From Spirochaetaceae bacterium (lineage in GTDB: Bacteria; Spirochaetota; Spirochaetia; SZUA-6; DRHE01), in contig CP070696.1 in assembly GCA_020353535.1 (NCBI GenBank), positions 1,202,486 to 1,252,215 on the forward strand: DNA of 49,730 nucleotides, given 5' to 3'. The notes under the pieces were generated by a model. It was not told the DNA's origin, did no database searches, and was given only the letters and a program-made list of their open reading frames with translations. Made by a program: the position numbers and the translations under genes. Below, in pieces: positions 24,872-35,200 of the stretch (the stretch's first letter is position 1; every line of letters starts with the position of its first letter).

Positions 24872-25255
24872 CAGGATCACCAACAGGGCGATCAGGATCA
24901 GGGTCAGGATGATTCCGATCAACCGATAGACTCCTACCGGAGCCCCCGGCAGCGGAGCCTCCTCCGCGACCGGAGAGCTCGGGGCTGCCCCGGACTGGGC
25001 GGCCGTCCTTCTGCTCCTACGAGCCTTGCCCTTCACCCGGGAGCCTGCAGAGCCGGCAGCACCGGCGGAACCGGCCGCGCGGGGGATCTTCATGTAACCG
25101 CATTGGGGACAGCCCTCGGTAAAGTCCTTCTCCTCTCCCCGATACCCGCAGCGCGGGCATTGAATGGCCGTGAAGTATCTCCCACAGGTGGGACAACGGA
25201 TGGTGTTGCGGGGCACTTCGGTGCCGCAGAGGTCGCAGAAAAATCGGAGTTTCAT
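24860..25255 (-). CDS. Double zinc-ribbon, single-pass membrane protein
   Basis: 131 residues: two zinc ribbons (CDLC and CPTC; CPRC and CPQC, residues 8-53), then an Ala/Gly/Ser-rich low-complexity linker (AAGSAGAAGSAGS), and a C-terminal transmembrane helix (LIGIILTLILIALLVILFL). The ribbon part faces the cytosol if the helix is a tail anchor. Function unknown; paired zinc ribbons of this kind often serve protein contacts. The stop lies in the 14-bp repeat array. Confidence 0.75.
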   Translation of the reverse strand: MKLRFFCDLCGTEVPRNTIRCPTCGRYFTAIQCPRCGYRGEEKDFTEGCPQCGYMKIPRAAGSAGAAGSAGSRVKGKARRSRRTAAQSGAAPSSPVAEEAPLPGAPVGVYRLIGIILTLILIALLVILFLR

Positions 25256-25326
25256 CCTTTAAAACATTACCCCGCTAACGTAAAAAAGACAATGGACGGA
25301 ACATTCACCTCTTGCTATAAAGAACT

Positions 25327-26361
25327 ATGGAAACCTGCCTGATTGGGCTTCCTTTCTGCGGGAAAACCACCATCTTCAACGCCCTGTCCGGGCAGCAGGC
25401 CGGCGGCTATCAGCAGGTTCATCTGGCGGAGGTCCCGGTTCCCGATCCCCGGGTCGGACAGCTGGCCGCTCTGTTCGAAAAGAAGAAACAGGTCCAGGCC
25501 AGCGTGCTGCTCAAGGACCTGCCCCTGCAGTTCAGCGAACAGGGGGGGATCGCCGCGGGGGCTCTCGGGGAGCTTCGAACCAGCGATGCGGTAACCATCG
25601 TGCTGCGCGCCTTTGTCGATGAAGCGGTGGTTCACTCTCTGGGTGAGATCGATCCGCTGCGGGATCTGGGCAAGCTGCTGGACTCCATGGTCTTCAGCGA
25701 TTACGAGATCGCCCAGAAACGGGTGGAGCGGCTGGAGAAGGAGGGAAAGCGGGGCGACCGGGAACACCTCATCCTGGCGAAGATCATCGCCCGGCTGGAA
25801 CAAGGGGGCGGGATCGGTCCGGAGCTGATCCACGAGGAGGAGCTCAGTCTTCTGGCGGGATTTCAGTTCCTTACGGCCAAACCGATGATCGTCATCATCA
25901 ACACCGGGGAGCGCTCGGTGGACATCGCTGCTGTGCAAAAGCGCTCGGAGGAGCTGGGGATCCAGGTGTTCCCGATCCGGGGACTGCAGGAAATGGAGAT
26001 CGCTCAGCTGTCTCCGGAGGATCAGAGGGAGTTTCTCGCCGATCTGGGTCTTCAAGCTACGGCCGGAGAACGTTTCCTCAAGGCTCTGTACTCCGGGCTG
26101 GAACTGGTCAGCTTTCTCACGGTGGGGGACCAGGAGGTGCGGGCCTGGAGCATACCTCGAGGCGCAACCGCCCTCCAGGCGGCGGGAAAGATCCACTCCG
26201 ACATGGAGAGGGGTTTTATCCGCGCCGAGGTCATCCCCTGCGATCAGCTGCTGGCCGCCGGGAGTTTCGCCGAGGCCCGCAAACAGGGCCAGCTGCGGCT
26301 TGAGGGCAAGGAGTACCACGTTAAGGATGGGGATGTGGTGACCATCCGCTTCAACCTGTAG
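25327..26361 (+). CDS. Divergent YchF-like GTPase with TGS domain
   Basis: 344-residue Obg/YchF-related P-loop NTPase. The Walker A is GLPFCGKTT (residues 6-15). The G4-like site reads IIINTGERS, like the NxxE found in YchF in place of NKxD, so ATP may be preferred. A coiled helical region spans about 110-160, and a C-terminal TGS-like domain (AWSIPRGATALQAAGKIHSDMERGFIRAEVIPCDQL) follows. Compared with YchF the switch II DxxG appears degraded (KDLPLQFSEQGG). Probably a second, specialised family member and not the housekeeping YchF. It is convergent with the CBM9-like gene. Confidence 0.75.
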   Translation: METCLIGLPFCGKTTIFNALSGQQAGGYQQVHLAEVPVPDPRVGQLAALFEKKKQVQASVLLKDLPLQFSEQGGIAAGALGELRTSDAVTIVLRAFVDEAVVHSLGEIDPLRDLGKLLDSMVFSDYEIAQKRVERLEKEGKRGDREHLILAKIIARLEQGGGIGPELIHEEELSLLAGFQFLTAKPMIVIINTGERSVDIAAVQKRSEELGIQVFPIRGLQEMEIAQLSPEDQREFLADLGLQATAGERFLKALYSGLELVSFLTVGDQEVRAWSIPRGATALQAAGKIHSDMERGFIRAEVIPCDQLLAAGSFAEARKQGQLRLEGKEYHVKDGDVVTIRFNL

Positions 26362-26378
26362 GAATCAGTCGGCGGAAA

Positions 26379-27578
26379 TCAGTACAGAGTTTTCTCCGTC
26401 GGGATGTCCGCCAGAGAAATCGAGGCTATATGAAACTCCTCGTAGGCGAGCTCCTGGCGGTCGAAGAAGCTTGTGGTCAGATCGAAAAAGGTGACCTCCG
26501 GTCTGGCTTCAAGCAGATCGTAGAGCATATCTTTATCGATTTTAGCCTCCAGGAAGAAATTTCCCGAGGCCAGGGTGCCGACGATTACCGGTATCCTGTC
26601 CTTCTCCCACAGCACCACCAAGCCCGGATCTTCCGCCCGGGAGGGCACCAGTTCCAGGGTAAAACGGTTGGTCGCCCCCAAGCGCCTCAGATTCCTTTCA
26701 CTGTGAAAGTACAGAAACACGGACGTGTTGGGGGAGATAGAGGAGTGGGTGGAGACGTAGAGGTAGACGGACTCCAGATTGTTCACCACCTTGATCTCGT
26801 TGAGGGAGGTTCCTCCCGTCCTCCAGTGTCTGGATCTATCGATCGGGAGCACCTCGAAGGCTCCTCCGTACTGCTCCCGGGTAAAGCTGGGCAGGTTGCG
26901 ATCCGCAGCATAGGATAGAAAGGTGGGAATGGCTTCCCAATCCTCGTACTGGTTGTCGATCTGAAAGCGGAAGAATCCCCGTTCTTCAGCCCTGTCAGCC
27001 GGGGTAACCGCGGCAGCTGCAGCAGCTGCCGGTGAGGTGACCTGTTCGGCAGCGCCGATCCGCTCCTCAACGGCTACGCCGGGAGCACTCTTCGCGGTTA
27101 CCGTGGGCTGGGTGGGGGCCCTCGGCGGAATTGGAGCGTAGGCACTGATTCGCCCCCGGCCTGCGCGAGCCTTGATCAGGGCGGGCTGGCTGTAAATCTG
27201 GTAGGTCCGTTCATCCATACCGCCCCCGGCCTGCAGGGTGATCACCCGTACGGGAAACCCACGCTCTCCGGGGATCACGAAGAAGCCCACCAGCAGGTGC
27301 TTACCTTCGGACAAATTTTCCAGGCGCAGCTCCTGATCGGGACCTAGATCGCCGAAACCGGCGAATTCGTCGCCGGCAGCAGGCGCTTCGGCAAAGTAAT
27401 CGTAAACCACGTTTGGAAAGATGCTTGAGGCCGTATCGAACACGATAAGCTCCGGTGGATCCAGCACGTAGTGAAAGGTGGCATCTTCGGCATTATGAAT
27501 CACGACGGTGAAGCTCTGCCCCGGCAGCAGGCCCGCGGCACCAGCTATAAGAACTCCAACGAATATTAGCCGTTTCAT
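26379..27578 (-). CDS. Secreted protein with CBM9-like C-terminal domain
   Basis: 399 residues with a signal peptide (MKRLIFVGVLIAGAAGLLPG). The N-terminal 130 residues look like a strand-rich domain (FTVVIHNAEDATFHYVLDPPELIVFDT..). An Ala/Pro/Thr linker with an eight-Ala run follows. The C-terminal part (about 200-390) opens FFRFQIDNQYEDWEAIPTFLS and contains the NNLESVYLYVST...FLYF pattern of family-9 carbohydrate-binding/DOMON-like modules. It lies 66 bp after the sensor-phosphatase gene. A hairpin TCCTAGA-ACC-TCTAGGA overlaps its AGGAG ribosome site. Confidence 0.65.
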   Translation of the reverse strand: MKRLIFVGVLIAGAAGLLPGQSFTVVIHNAEDATFHYVLDPPELIVFDTASSIFPNVVYDYFAEAPAAGDEFAGFGDLGPDQELRLENLSEGKHLLVGFFVIPGERGFPVRVITLQAGGGMDERTYQIYSQPALIKARAGRGRISAYAPIPPRAPTQPTVTAKSAPGVAVEERIGAAEQVTSPAAAAAAAVTPADRAEERGFFRFQIDNQYEDWEAIPTFLSYAADRNLPSFTREQYGGAFEVLPIDRSRHWRTGGTSLNEIKVVNNLESVYLYVSTHSSISPNTSVFLYFHSERNLRRLGATNRFTLELVPSRAEDPGLVVLWEKDRIPVIVGTLASGNFFLEAKIDKDMLYDLLEARPEVTFFDLTTSFFDRQELAYEEFHIASISLADIPTEKTLY

Positions 27579-27585
27579 TCTACTC

Positions 27586-27602
27586 TCCTAGAGGTTCTAG
27601 GA
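27586..27602 (-). promoter_or_regulatory. Hairpin overlapping a ribosome-binding site
   Basis: A 7-bp perfect inverted repeat (TCCTAGA, loop ACC, TCTAGGA) ends inside the AGGAG ribosome site of the 26379-27578 gene, seven bases before its ATG at 27578. It could hide the site. Confidence 0.5.
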
Positions 27603-27644
27603 TAATCTTCGGAGCCTGACTCCATTCCGTACATTGCAAAAAAG

Positions 27645-30600
27645 CTACTTCTTGCGGATCGCCAGGATGGTCAGGTCGTCGTACTGTTCGTCTTCCTTGA
27701 GGAAGCCGTAGATCACGGAGGACCGTTCTTCATCCCCGGCAACGGCAGAATGGAAGTAACGTTCGAACTGCTTGAAATGTTTTTTCAAAAAAGCGTCTAT
27801 GTTTCTATCAATTTCTACATGATCATCTTCAGCCGCGGACGGATCCGGATTCAGGCGAAATACCTTTTCCACAGCCACCATGGCCAGAACCGCCTCCTCC
27901 ACAGTGCCTTCACAGTCTGTGAAGTCGAACAACAGCTCCTCTTCAGGCATCGGATTGTGAAACTTCACCAGCCGGTAGATTTGCCTGTTGAACACGGCAT
28001 TGATCAGGTCGTAGATGCGGATAATGCCGAATTCCTCATGCTCCTGGCCTTTGGTATGGCTGCCGTGTTCCTCGCCCTCTTCGAGTCCCGGTTCCTGGCA
28101 GGTTATAGGCTCGAAACTGTCGTTTCGGAACAAACGCTGCGCTTCTTCGATACCGTCGGTAAACAGAAACACCGTGTCGCCCCTCTGGAGTTGCTGGGTG
28201 ACTATCTTGAATCCCGCCTGCATTTCGACCAGATCCGAGGGGAATACCCCGGCAGCCGGAGCGTCGGGCAGCTTGTTCTCCACCATCTTTCCCTGATTGG
28301 CCCTGTAAACGTGCAGTTTTGTATCGCCGGCGTTTACAAAATAACTCTTGCCCGAGTCGGCATCGACGATAGCCAGGGTCAAGGCGGCGAAGCGGCCTTT
28401 GAATCCCCGTTCCTCCAGCATTCCGTTTATCAAATAAGCCAGCTGATCGATCTTAAAACCTTTTGTTTTGAGTGTCCAATCTCTGAGCCAGGTAGAGAAT
28501 ATCGTGGCTACCTCCACCATGATCAGAGCTGCAGGCACCCCTTTGCCGGCCACATCGCACTTGATCACTGCGTAGTATTTGTCGGTGAGTTTGCGGTAGT
28601 CGAAGTAGTCCCCCGACACTCCCTTGGCCCCTTCATAGAATCCGAAGATCTCGATGTTCTCGTTCTGTTCGCCTCCCGTGGTTCCCTTCCCTCCTTGAGG
28701 ATCCGCCGGATCCTGTGCCAGAGGAATGAACATCTTCTGGACTCCTTTTCCCACGGTCAGGTCCTTTGCAGCCACAGCCGCCTTGACCAGAGCCTGGGTC
28801 ATCTGATTCACCGTGTTGGCCAGATCTCCGATCTCGTCTCTGGAGCGAACGTCGATCACATGTTCCCGCAGCTCTTCCTTATCCTCGGTATCACGGATCT
28901 TGGCGACACCCAGGGCCAGCTTCTTGATAGGATTGATCGTTATCGAGGCCATCATGATGGCTCCCAACAATCCGAGCCCTGCGGCGATCAAGGCGATAAT
29001 CCCGGCACGTATGATCAGATTGCGCGTGGAGATGGCCAACTCATTCTGTATGCGCTCCGTGGATACCCCCATCCGTACGGCACCCCGGAAGTAGATGTCC
29101 TCTCCCGGCACCCTGTACACGATGGGACGGTAGAATGTGTAGAAAGGCAGCAATTCTTGCGGATCAAAGTCCGGAGAGCTCCCCGTAACGGAACCAATTC
29201 GGCGCAGCTCACTCAGGATCTGGGAGTTGCGGACGCTGATCTGCTGTTGGATCTCCCTCAATCTAGCCTGAGCCTGGGTATCAGTTGCTGCCCTGCGAAC
29301 CAAATCCCGCGCTTCGGCGGACAGCTCGTTGACCTCTGCGGCCAGATCTCCAATCCTCTGCCGGGCTTGGCTGTTCACCTGCTCGGCCAGTTCCGTGATG
29401 ATTGGAGACAGATCATCCTTGATCCGGATCGCCCCCACCGATGCCTGATCAAATGTCCCGGTCTGCAGTTTCGAATCGATCTGATCGTCATTGCTGGCCC
29501 AGACGTAGTCGAAGTTCCGGGTATCGCTGATACCCGTACCCGTTATGGTCAAATACTGAGCCTCCTCCATCGAGCCGATCTGATCGGGAAGCAGGCCCAA
29601 CTCGATCCTGTTCTGAATCAGCAGGCTGTTCTCAGCGCTGGCCGCCACGCTCCCCATCAAAACGTCGATCCGCTGCCGTAATCCCTGGGTGAGGTTTTGG
29701 CTCTGACGGCTTATCATGAAGATCCCGAGAGGGATGGAAACCATCAGCACCGTGATCAACACCAGAATCATGACGAGCATGGTGAACTTCAGACGCAGAC
29801 TGACTCCCCTTCTCTTCAATTCTTTCATTCTCTCTTCCTTGTAGATTAAGACCTCTCCCCGCAACACCGCCAGCACCTCGGTACGCAGCAGCCGGCCTTC
29901 CTGAACAATCCCCGCCAGTTGGCGGACGGATACGGCGAAGAGCACAGCCAGGAAGGCAAGGATCAGGTACAGGATCAGAGTACCGGAGCTCAACGTGTAG
30001 GCGAAGCGACGCACGCTCTGCCAGGTACGCGTGGGTACGAACGAGAAATCCCCGAACTTTACAGTCCCCGGGCTCTCGATGAACAACGTTGGGCGCGTGA
30101 ACGCCCTTCCCCGGGTTGGATGCACCACTCCGACGGCGTACAGTCCCTCCTCGAGATCCACGATATTCAAATCCCGTATCAGCCGATCGCTGACCACGTT
30201 GAACTGTCCCTGGACCCGCGGGAAGGTGTAGTCGTAGGGCGGCTCGCCGTCCTGATCCAGGATCACGCTGTCGATAAGCCCGCCGACGGAAAATCCGCGG
30301 CCTCCGATACTCAGGGACAGCACGCCGAAGGGATCCTTCTGCGCATTGACGCTGCTGATGAAGGTGACAGGGATGTATTTGTTCAGGCGCAACAACGCGG
30401 TGGCGGGCGCGCTGATATTCCCCGCCTCATCCACCGAGGCCACGGCGAAGGCCCACAAACCGTCATCCAGATTGTTGTAGGTCGGGGATTCGGTGGCTAA
30501 GGTCATCGCCCTCGGGGAAAGGCGGGGGTCCACGCTCACCGCCTCCAGATCCGCGGAACCCAGGTAGACCAGCGAGTAGGAATATCCGCTGAGATCCGCC

Positions 30601-32222
30601 GTAATCTGCGGGGGCTCCCATCCCAAGGTAAAGGTATTGGAGGCGAGGTATCCCTCCTCATCGGCTTCCGGCGGGCGGATCACGGGTGTGTCCGGCGGCC
30701 GGGTATCCCGCGTGAATTCGACCGAGGCAGGTTCGGACCAGTTTCCCGCATAGTCCTGAACCGCTACGCGGAAATACCAGACACCGTCCTGATCGGCGGT
30801 CAGCTGCACGGAGGTGGTATCGGCCAGGGCTTTGAGCTCCAACTCCAAAGGCTCGCTCATGTTTTGCGTCCAGAGGTAGTCGACACCGGCGATTCCCGAA
30901 GGATCGTTGGGAAGCGTCCACAGAATCTGGACGGTATCCTGACGGGAGCGTTTCTCCGGATCGAAGTTCAGCGCTGATACTGAGGGTACATTCACACTTT
31001 GATCGGGTTCGAGGAACATGATTCTCGAGGTAGTACCGATCCGGTTTTCCCAAAATACGTAAAGTTGTTCCTTATGCTCGACCGGATAGGCAAAATAAGA
31101 GGAACCGCGGATATCACTCAAATCCGTCTCCGCCCACAATGCGCCCCGCCGTTCCGCAAAGAAGATGTGTTCCGCCCCCCGGCGGTTGTCGAACCAGAAC
31201 AGCAATGTCTTATCCCGGTTCTGTACGATGCGGGGAAAGCGAGCCGCTCCCTGCCCTGCGGTGACCTCCTCCGCATCCAAGATCGTGCCGTCGGGCTGAA
31301 GGGTAGCGAAACAGATCCGAGCTACCCCCGCACCCCGTTGACGCTCCCAGGCCAGTGCCAGATCGCCATTGTGGGTTATGAGAAAGGGCCGCTGATTCGA
31401 ATAGGCTTCAGGGGCGAGTTCCGAACCGCTGATACGCTCGGACAGGAGCAGCCGGGTCGGGACACTCCAGGTGTAGCCGCCGTCGCCGCTGGAGACCAGG
31501 TACAGCTGGTAGTTGCGCTCGCTTCCCGAACCGCTTGGCCAGGCCTGGAATACGACGTATTCCCGTCCGTCGAGAGAGGTGTGGGCCGGCAGAAAGTTGA
31601 TCGGCAGCTCGCCTCCGGCTACCAGCGATTCGAATGAACTCCAGGTCCTTCCGTTTGCGCTGACACTGTAGAAGATGAACAGGGAGTTGCCCTGCTCCTG
31701 AGTTACGAATAGGAGGATGTTTCCGCTATCGGTCAGGGAGATAGTGGGAGCCAGGCTGGCCGTACCCGCCTCGATCGACGAGAGCAGCACAAAGCTCCGC
31801 CCCTCATCGGTGGAACGGTACAGATCGGTCTTGTTTTCTCCAGCCGCCACGGCCAGATAGATCGTGCCGCTGCTGTCGACGGCCATGGAATACAGCTGGA
31901 CCTCTCTGTCCTCATAGGTAATCGGCCCGAGCACTCGATTTCTGCGCTGCCAGCGGACCGCGTCCCGGGAGCTCTGGACCGACAGATAGATGCGTCCGCC
32001 CCCCTGCGGATCTGCCTGCACCTCCTGCCAGACCACAGCCACCAAGCCGCCTCCGGACACGGCGGTGGGAAATCGGGCCGCTTCTGAGATCAGGACCTGG
32101 GGGGTTTCCCAGAAAAAACTCTGCGCCCCCGCCGAAGGTGCGAGCGTGAAGAACACGAGGAGGAGGAGGAGGGGGGGGAAGGGGGGGAACAAAGCATGCA
32201 GCGTACGGATCCGCCTATTGTC
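27645..32222 (-). CDS. Membrane sensor serine phosphatase with propeller ectodomain
   Basis: About 1525-residue sensor, among the largest of its kind. A signal peptide is followed by BNR/sialidase-like repeats forming a beta-propeller (about 40-420, with repeated LVAVVWQE / ISLTDSGNILLF / WSVPTRL motifs), then Ig-like strand domains. After these come TM1 (about 745), a second membrane segment (LKFTMLVMILVLITVLMV), an extracytoplasmic sensor region, a third helix with HAMP (INPIKKLALGVAKIRD...DEIGDLANTVNQM), and a SpoIIE/PP2C phosphatase: GVSGDYFDYR, KCDVAGKGVPAALIM, DADSGKSYFVNAGD, FLFTDGIEEAQ, YDDLTILAI. It would dephosphorylate an anti-sigma antagonist-type protein. ATG 32222 avoids overlap with the upstream gene; paired C7 and C8 tracts lie in its signal peptide. 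Confidence 0.85.
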   Translation of the reverse strand, partial: DNRRIRTLHALFPPFPPLLLLLVFFTLAPSAGAQSFFWETPQVLISEAARFPTAVSGGGLVAVVWQEVQADPQGGGRIYLSVQSSRDAVRWQRRNRVLGPITYEDREVQLYSMAVDSSGTIYLAVAAGENKTDLYRSTDEGRSFVLLSSIEAGTASLAPTISLTDSGNILLFVTQEQGNSLFIFYSVSANGRTWSSFESLVAGGELPINFLPAHTSLDGREYVVFQAWPSGSGSERNYQLYLVSSGDGGYTWSVPTRLLLSERISGSELAPEAYSNQRPFLITHNGDLALAWERQRGAGVARICFATLQPDGTILDAEEVTAGQGAARFPRIVQNRDKTLLFWFDNRRGAEHIFFAERRGALWAETDLSDIRGSSYFAYPVEHKEQLYVFWENRIGTTSRIMFLEPDQSVNVPSVSALNFDPEKRSRQDTVQILWTLPNDPSGIAGVDYLWTQNMSEPLELELKALADTTSVQLTADQDGVWYFRVAVQDYAGNWSEPASVEFTRDTRPPDTPVIRPPEADEEGYLASNTFTLGWEPPQITADLSGYSYSLVYLGSADLEAVSVDPRLSPRAMTLATESPTYNNLDDGLWAFAVASVDEAGNISAPATALLRLNKYIPVTFISSVNAQKDPFGVLSLSIGGRGFSVGGLIDSVILDQDGEPPYDYTFPRVQGQFNVVSDRLIRDLNIVDLEEGLYAVGVVHPTRGRAFTRPTLFIESPGTVKFGDFSFVPTRTWQSVRRFAYTLSSGTLILYLILAFLAVLFAVSVRQLAGIVQEGRLLRTEVLAVLRGEVLIYKEERMKELKRRGVSLRLKFTMLVMILVLITVLMVSIPLGIFMISRQSQNLTQGLRQRIDVLMGSVAASAENSLLIQNRIELGLLPDQIGSMEEAQYLTITGTGISDTRNFDYVWASNDDQIDSKLQTGTFDQASVGAIRIKDDLSPIITELAEQVNSQARQRIGDLAAEVNELSAEARDLVRRAATDTQAQARLREIQQQISVRNSQILSELRRIGSVTGSSPDFDPQELLPFYTFYRPIVYRVPGEDIYFRGAVRMGVSTERIQNELAISTRNLIIRAGIIALIAAGLGLLGAIMMASITINPIKKLALGVAKIRDTEDKEELREHVIDVRSRDEIGDLANTVNQMTQALVKAAVAAKDLTVGKGVQKMFIPLAQDPADPQGGKGTTGGEQNENIEIFGFYEGAKGVSGDYFDYRKLTDKYYAVIKCDVAGKGVPAALIMVEVATIFSTWLRDWTLKTKGFKIDQLAYLINGMLEERGFKGRFAALTLAIVDADSGKSYFVNAGDTKLHVYRANQGKMVENKLPDAPAAGVFPSDLVEMQAGFKIVTQQLQRGDTVFLFTDGIEEAQRLFRNDSFEPITCQEPGLEEGEEHGSHTKGQEHEEFGIIRIYDLINAVFNRQIYRLVKFHNPMPEEELLFDFTDCEGTVEEAVLAMVAVEKVFRLNPDPSAAEDDHVEIDRNIDAFLKKHFKQFERYFHSAVAGDEERSSVIYGFLKEDEQYDDLTILAIRKK

Positions 32223-32232
32223 CATCGACTCT

Positions 32233-35200
32233 CTATCCCGTCCTGGCCCGGATCCGTTTTTCAAGATCCAGGATTTCCTGGTTGTTCTGATTGCCCGGCT
32301 TCTTGAGCAGCTGCTCGATGATCACCAGGGCTTCGAAGTAATCCCCGGCCAGATACTTGGCTTCCGCTTCCCGCAGCAGGCGCTGATCGTCGCTGGAAAG
32401 CACATCCACTCGCTCTCCCCCCGTCGCTACCAGAAGACGGTCCTTCAATGCCACAGCCTCGCGGTTGTCCGGATTCAGACCAATCGCTTCGTTCAGCTGC
32501 TCCAGGGCAACCGGAAAAAAGTCACGCTGATTTGTATCCCAATAGGTACGGGCCTGAAGGTAAAGCTCTCGGGAGCGGGCAATCTTTGCCGGATCAGGCG
32601 GAGGTATTCGAAAACCGAGGGTGATCTCCAAATTGGCGATCGCGTTCTGCAGCCCCGGGTAATTCGGCAGCAGCTGCTCGATATCCTTCAAGGTAGCGTA
32701 CGCTTCCTGGGGACTTTCGGTCCTTCGCCTCAAGGCGTCGTTGTACAGACCCGTGATCCTTGTCCGGAAAGCATCGGGATCGCTGATCTGCAGGATCCGT
32801 AAATTGAGAACCCTGGCCCGGGCGTTGTAGGGAAAGGGCACTAGGATCTTGGCGATGCGATTCTCCGCCCGGCCCAAAACCTCCAGAGCCGCTCGAGTAT
32901 TCCCCTGCTGGATCAGCTGCTGTCCGCTCTGAAAATCCCCATAGGCAAGATTGTAGAGCTGACTCATCTCTTTGTACAGGGGATCGGTGACCGCAATCTC
33001 ACGGCCCGTGGTCGCGTCAACCGCACTACGTACCAGCCCCAGCCAGAAACTGACCTCCGGGTTTTCGGTGGCATAGGCCCTTGTCCAGCGATCCTGGGCT
33101 GACATAAGTGTCTGTTCGGCGCCGGTAAAATCACCCTGAGCGTACAGCCTCCGTGCGTTCTCAATCAACTGGCGGACTTCCCGAATAACCAGCCCTTTCA
33201 ATTCTTCGATGATTCGTTCAGACAGAGCAACGAGATCCTGGTCCCTTCGGCGCCGTACCGCCGAGTCCTCCTGTATGTTCAGGGAAGTATCGAAGGCTTC
33301 CCGCGCTGATCGAATGTTGCCCTGAGCCTCTTCATATCGCCCATTGTTCACGTTGCTCAGGGCTTGCTGATAGCGCAGCTCCCCCTCCCGCCGGTATCGC
33401 TCTGCCTGCAGGGATGCCTGGCGAGCGTCCGCCAGCCTCCCCTCCAGCTCCTCCTGCAGCGAAGCGTTTCGATTCACCAGGCTCCGCAGCGAACGCACGT
33501 GGGTTTGGAGCTCCTCGCTCTGCTGCACGTATTCCTCGTTCTTCAGAGCATCTTCCAGCATCCTGTCTACTCCCGCGGCAAGTTCCGCCAGATTCTGGCT
33601 CAGCGGCTGGTAGATGGCCAGGGCGCGGGACGGGAACTTCTCCACCCGCACCGGCAGATCGATGACTTGCCCGTCCGCATCCAGGATCGGCTCTAGGGCG
33701 ACCTCCAGCCCTTCCTGGAGCCGCACTCCCTCCTCGAACTGTGCGGCGTAGCGGCGGTACTGTTCCTCGAACTCCGCTCCCTGAACACGGGCAATCCGGT
33801 CCAGCATGCGCAGGTCAAGAGCCTGGATCACCTCCAGCGTGGTACCGATGTCGGATAGAACTTCGCTGGCTTGCGACGCGTGAGCTTCGAGGGACACCTC
33901 GAGTCCGGCACCTTCCCGATAGAAGGCCAGCTGATCCCGCCACTCCGAGCCCAAGGCCGCCGTTTGCTCTAGCAAACCGGCAATTTCTTCGCGATCCGTG
34001 TAGATCTGCTCGATCGTGGATATGTCCTGTACCTCCAACTCGGAGCTCCTGTCCACGACTTGAACGAGCAGCTGATAGTCCTCCAGCGCCCGCAGATACT
34101 CCTGGGTACGGAGAAAATCCGGCAGAGCCGAGGCCACCGCAGACCGTCCGCTCGCATCCGTCGGAAATCCGAAAGTGGGTTCGATGCGCAGCGGCCAGAG
34201 AGATTGAAGCTCCAGTAGGGAGGCGAACAGGGCTCGTGCCTCTGTGATGCTGCCAAGCGCCTGTTCCAGCGATTGTGTTCGGAACGCATCAATCATCGCT
34301 GCGTAGGCCGTTTCCCCGCGCCTGAGAAGCCCGGATTCCAGGGCGGCGGATTCCCGCCGCCAGATCGCATCCAGGGCGTAGACAATCCCCTCAGTACTGC
34401 TGTTACTCGGACCAAAAACGAGCTGTTCCGAGAAAAACAGGAACAGATCGAACTGGCCGTCCGCCGAGTTCTCCCGTATCTGTCGGTTCTGCACCTGGAA
34501 AGTCAGACCGGAACGCTCCACCGTTCCCAGGGCCTCCGCCATAGACTCCAAGCTGAGGGCCACCGCCGCTACCTCCGAGGGAAGGGCTTGCGCATCCGCG
34601 CCAAAACCGTCGGCCGTCGACGACAAGTTGGTAAACTGGCTGTCGTGCGCCCTTATCGCCTGGGTGAGGTCGTCGAGGGCACCGTTCACCGAGTTTTTTA
34701 TGATATTTCCGTATTCCGCCTCATCGAATCTGTCCTTGCTGATCTGGAAACCTTCAAGATAGGTAGAGACGGCCTGCCTGTACTGCCCGGCCTCGATCTG
34801 AGCCCTGGCACGGGCCATGAGATCCCGAAAAATATTGACAAAGTAGATCTGCTCCACCCCTGCAGCCCGCAGCATGTCCAGGAGCTCCGCCTCGGCCTCA
34901 CTCGGATAGGGATTCAGCTCCTCCAGCCGATCCATCAGAGCGACTACCTGTTCCAAATCGTTTTCCCGAACCGCCGCGTTCAGATCTGCGAAGCTCTGAT
35001 CGATCTCCACCCGGCGGGCACGAATCCGCTCCATCAGCTTCTCCGCCGCATCGAAGCGATCCGGGTCTTCCCTGACCACTTCGGACAGCAGGCGTACGGC
35101 ATCATTGTAGCGTTTCTCCTCGATCAGCTTCTCCACCTCCCCCAGACGCTGGCGGGATTCCCGCTCGGCCCGCCCGCGGGCCTGGACATTGACTGCGGCG

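Noticed and set aside
27750..29681. Open frame of 643 codons on the plus strand opposite the sensor-phosphatase gene
   Set aside because: It is antisense to the strongly conserved HAMP-SpoIIE part, has no signal, motif or ribosome site, and mirrors the high-GC codon use of the real gene.
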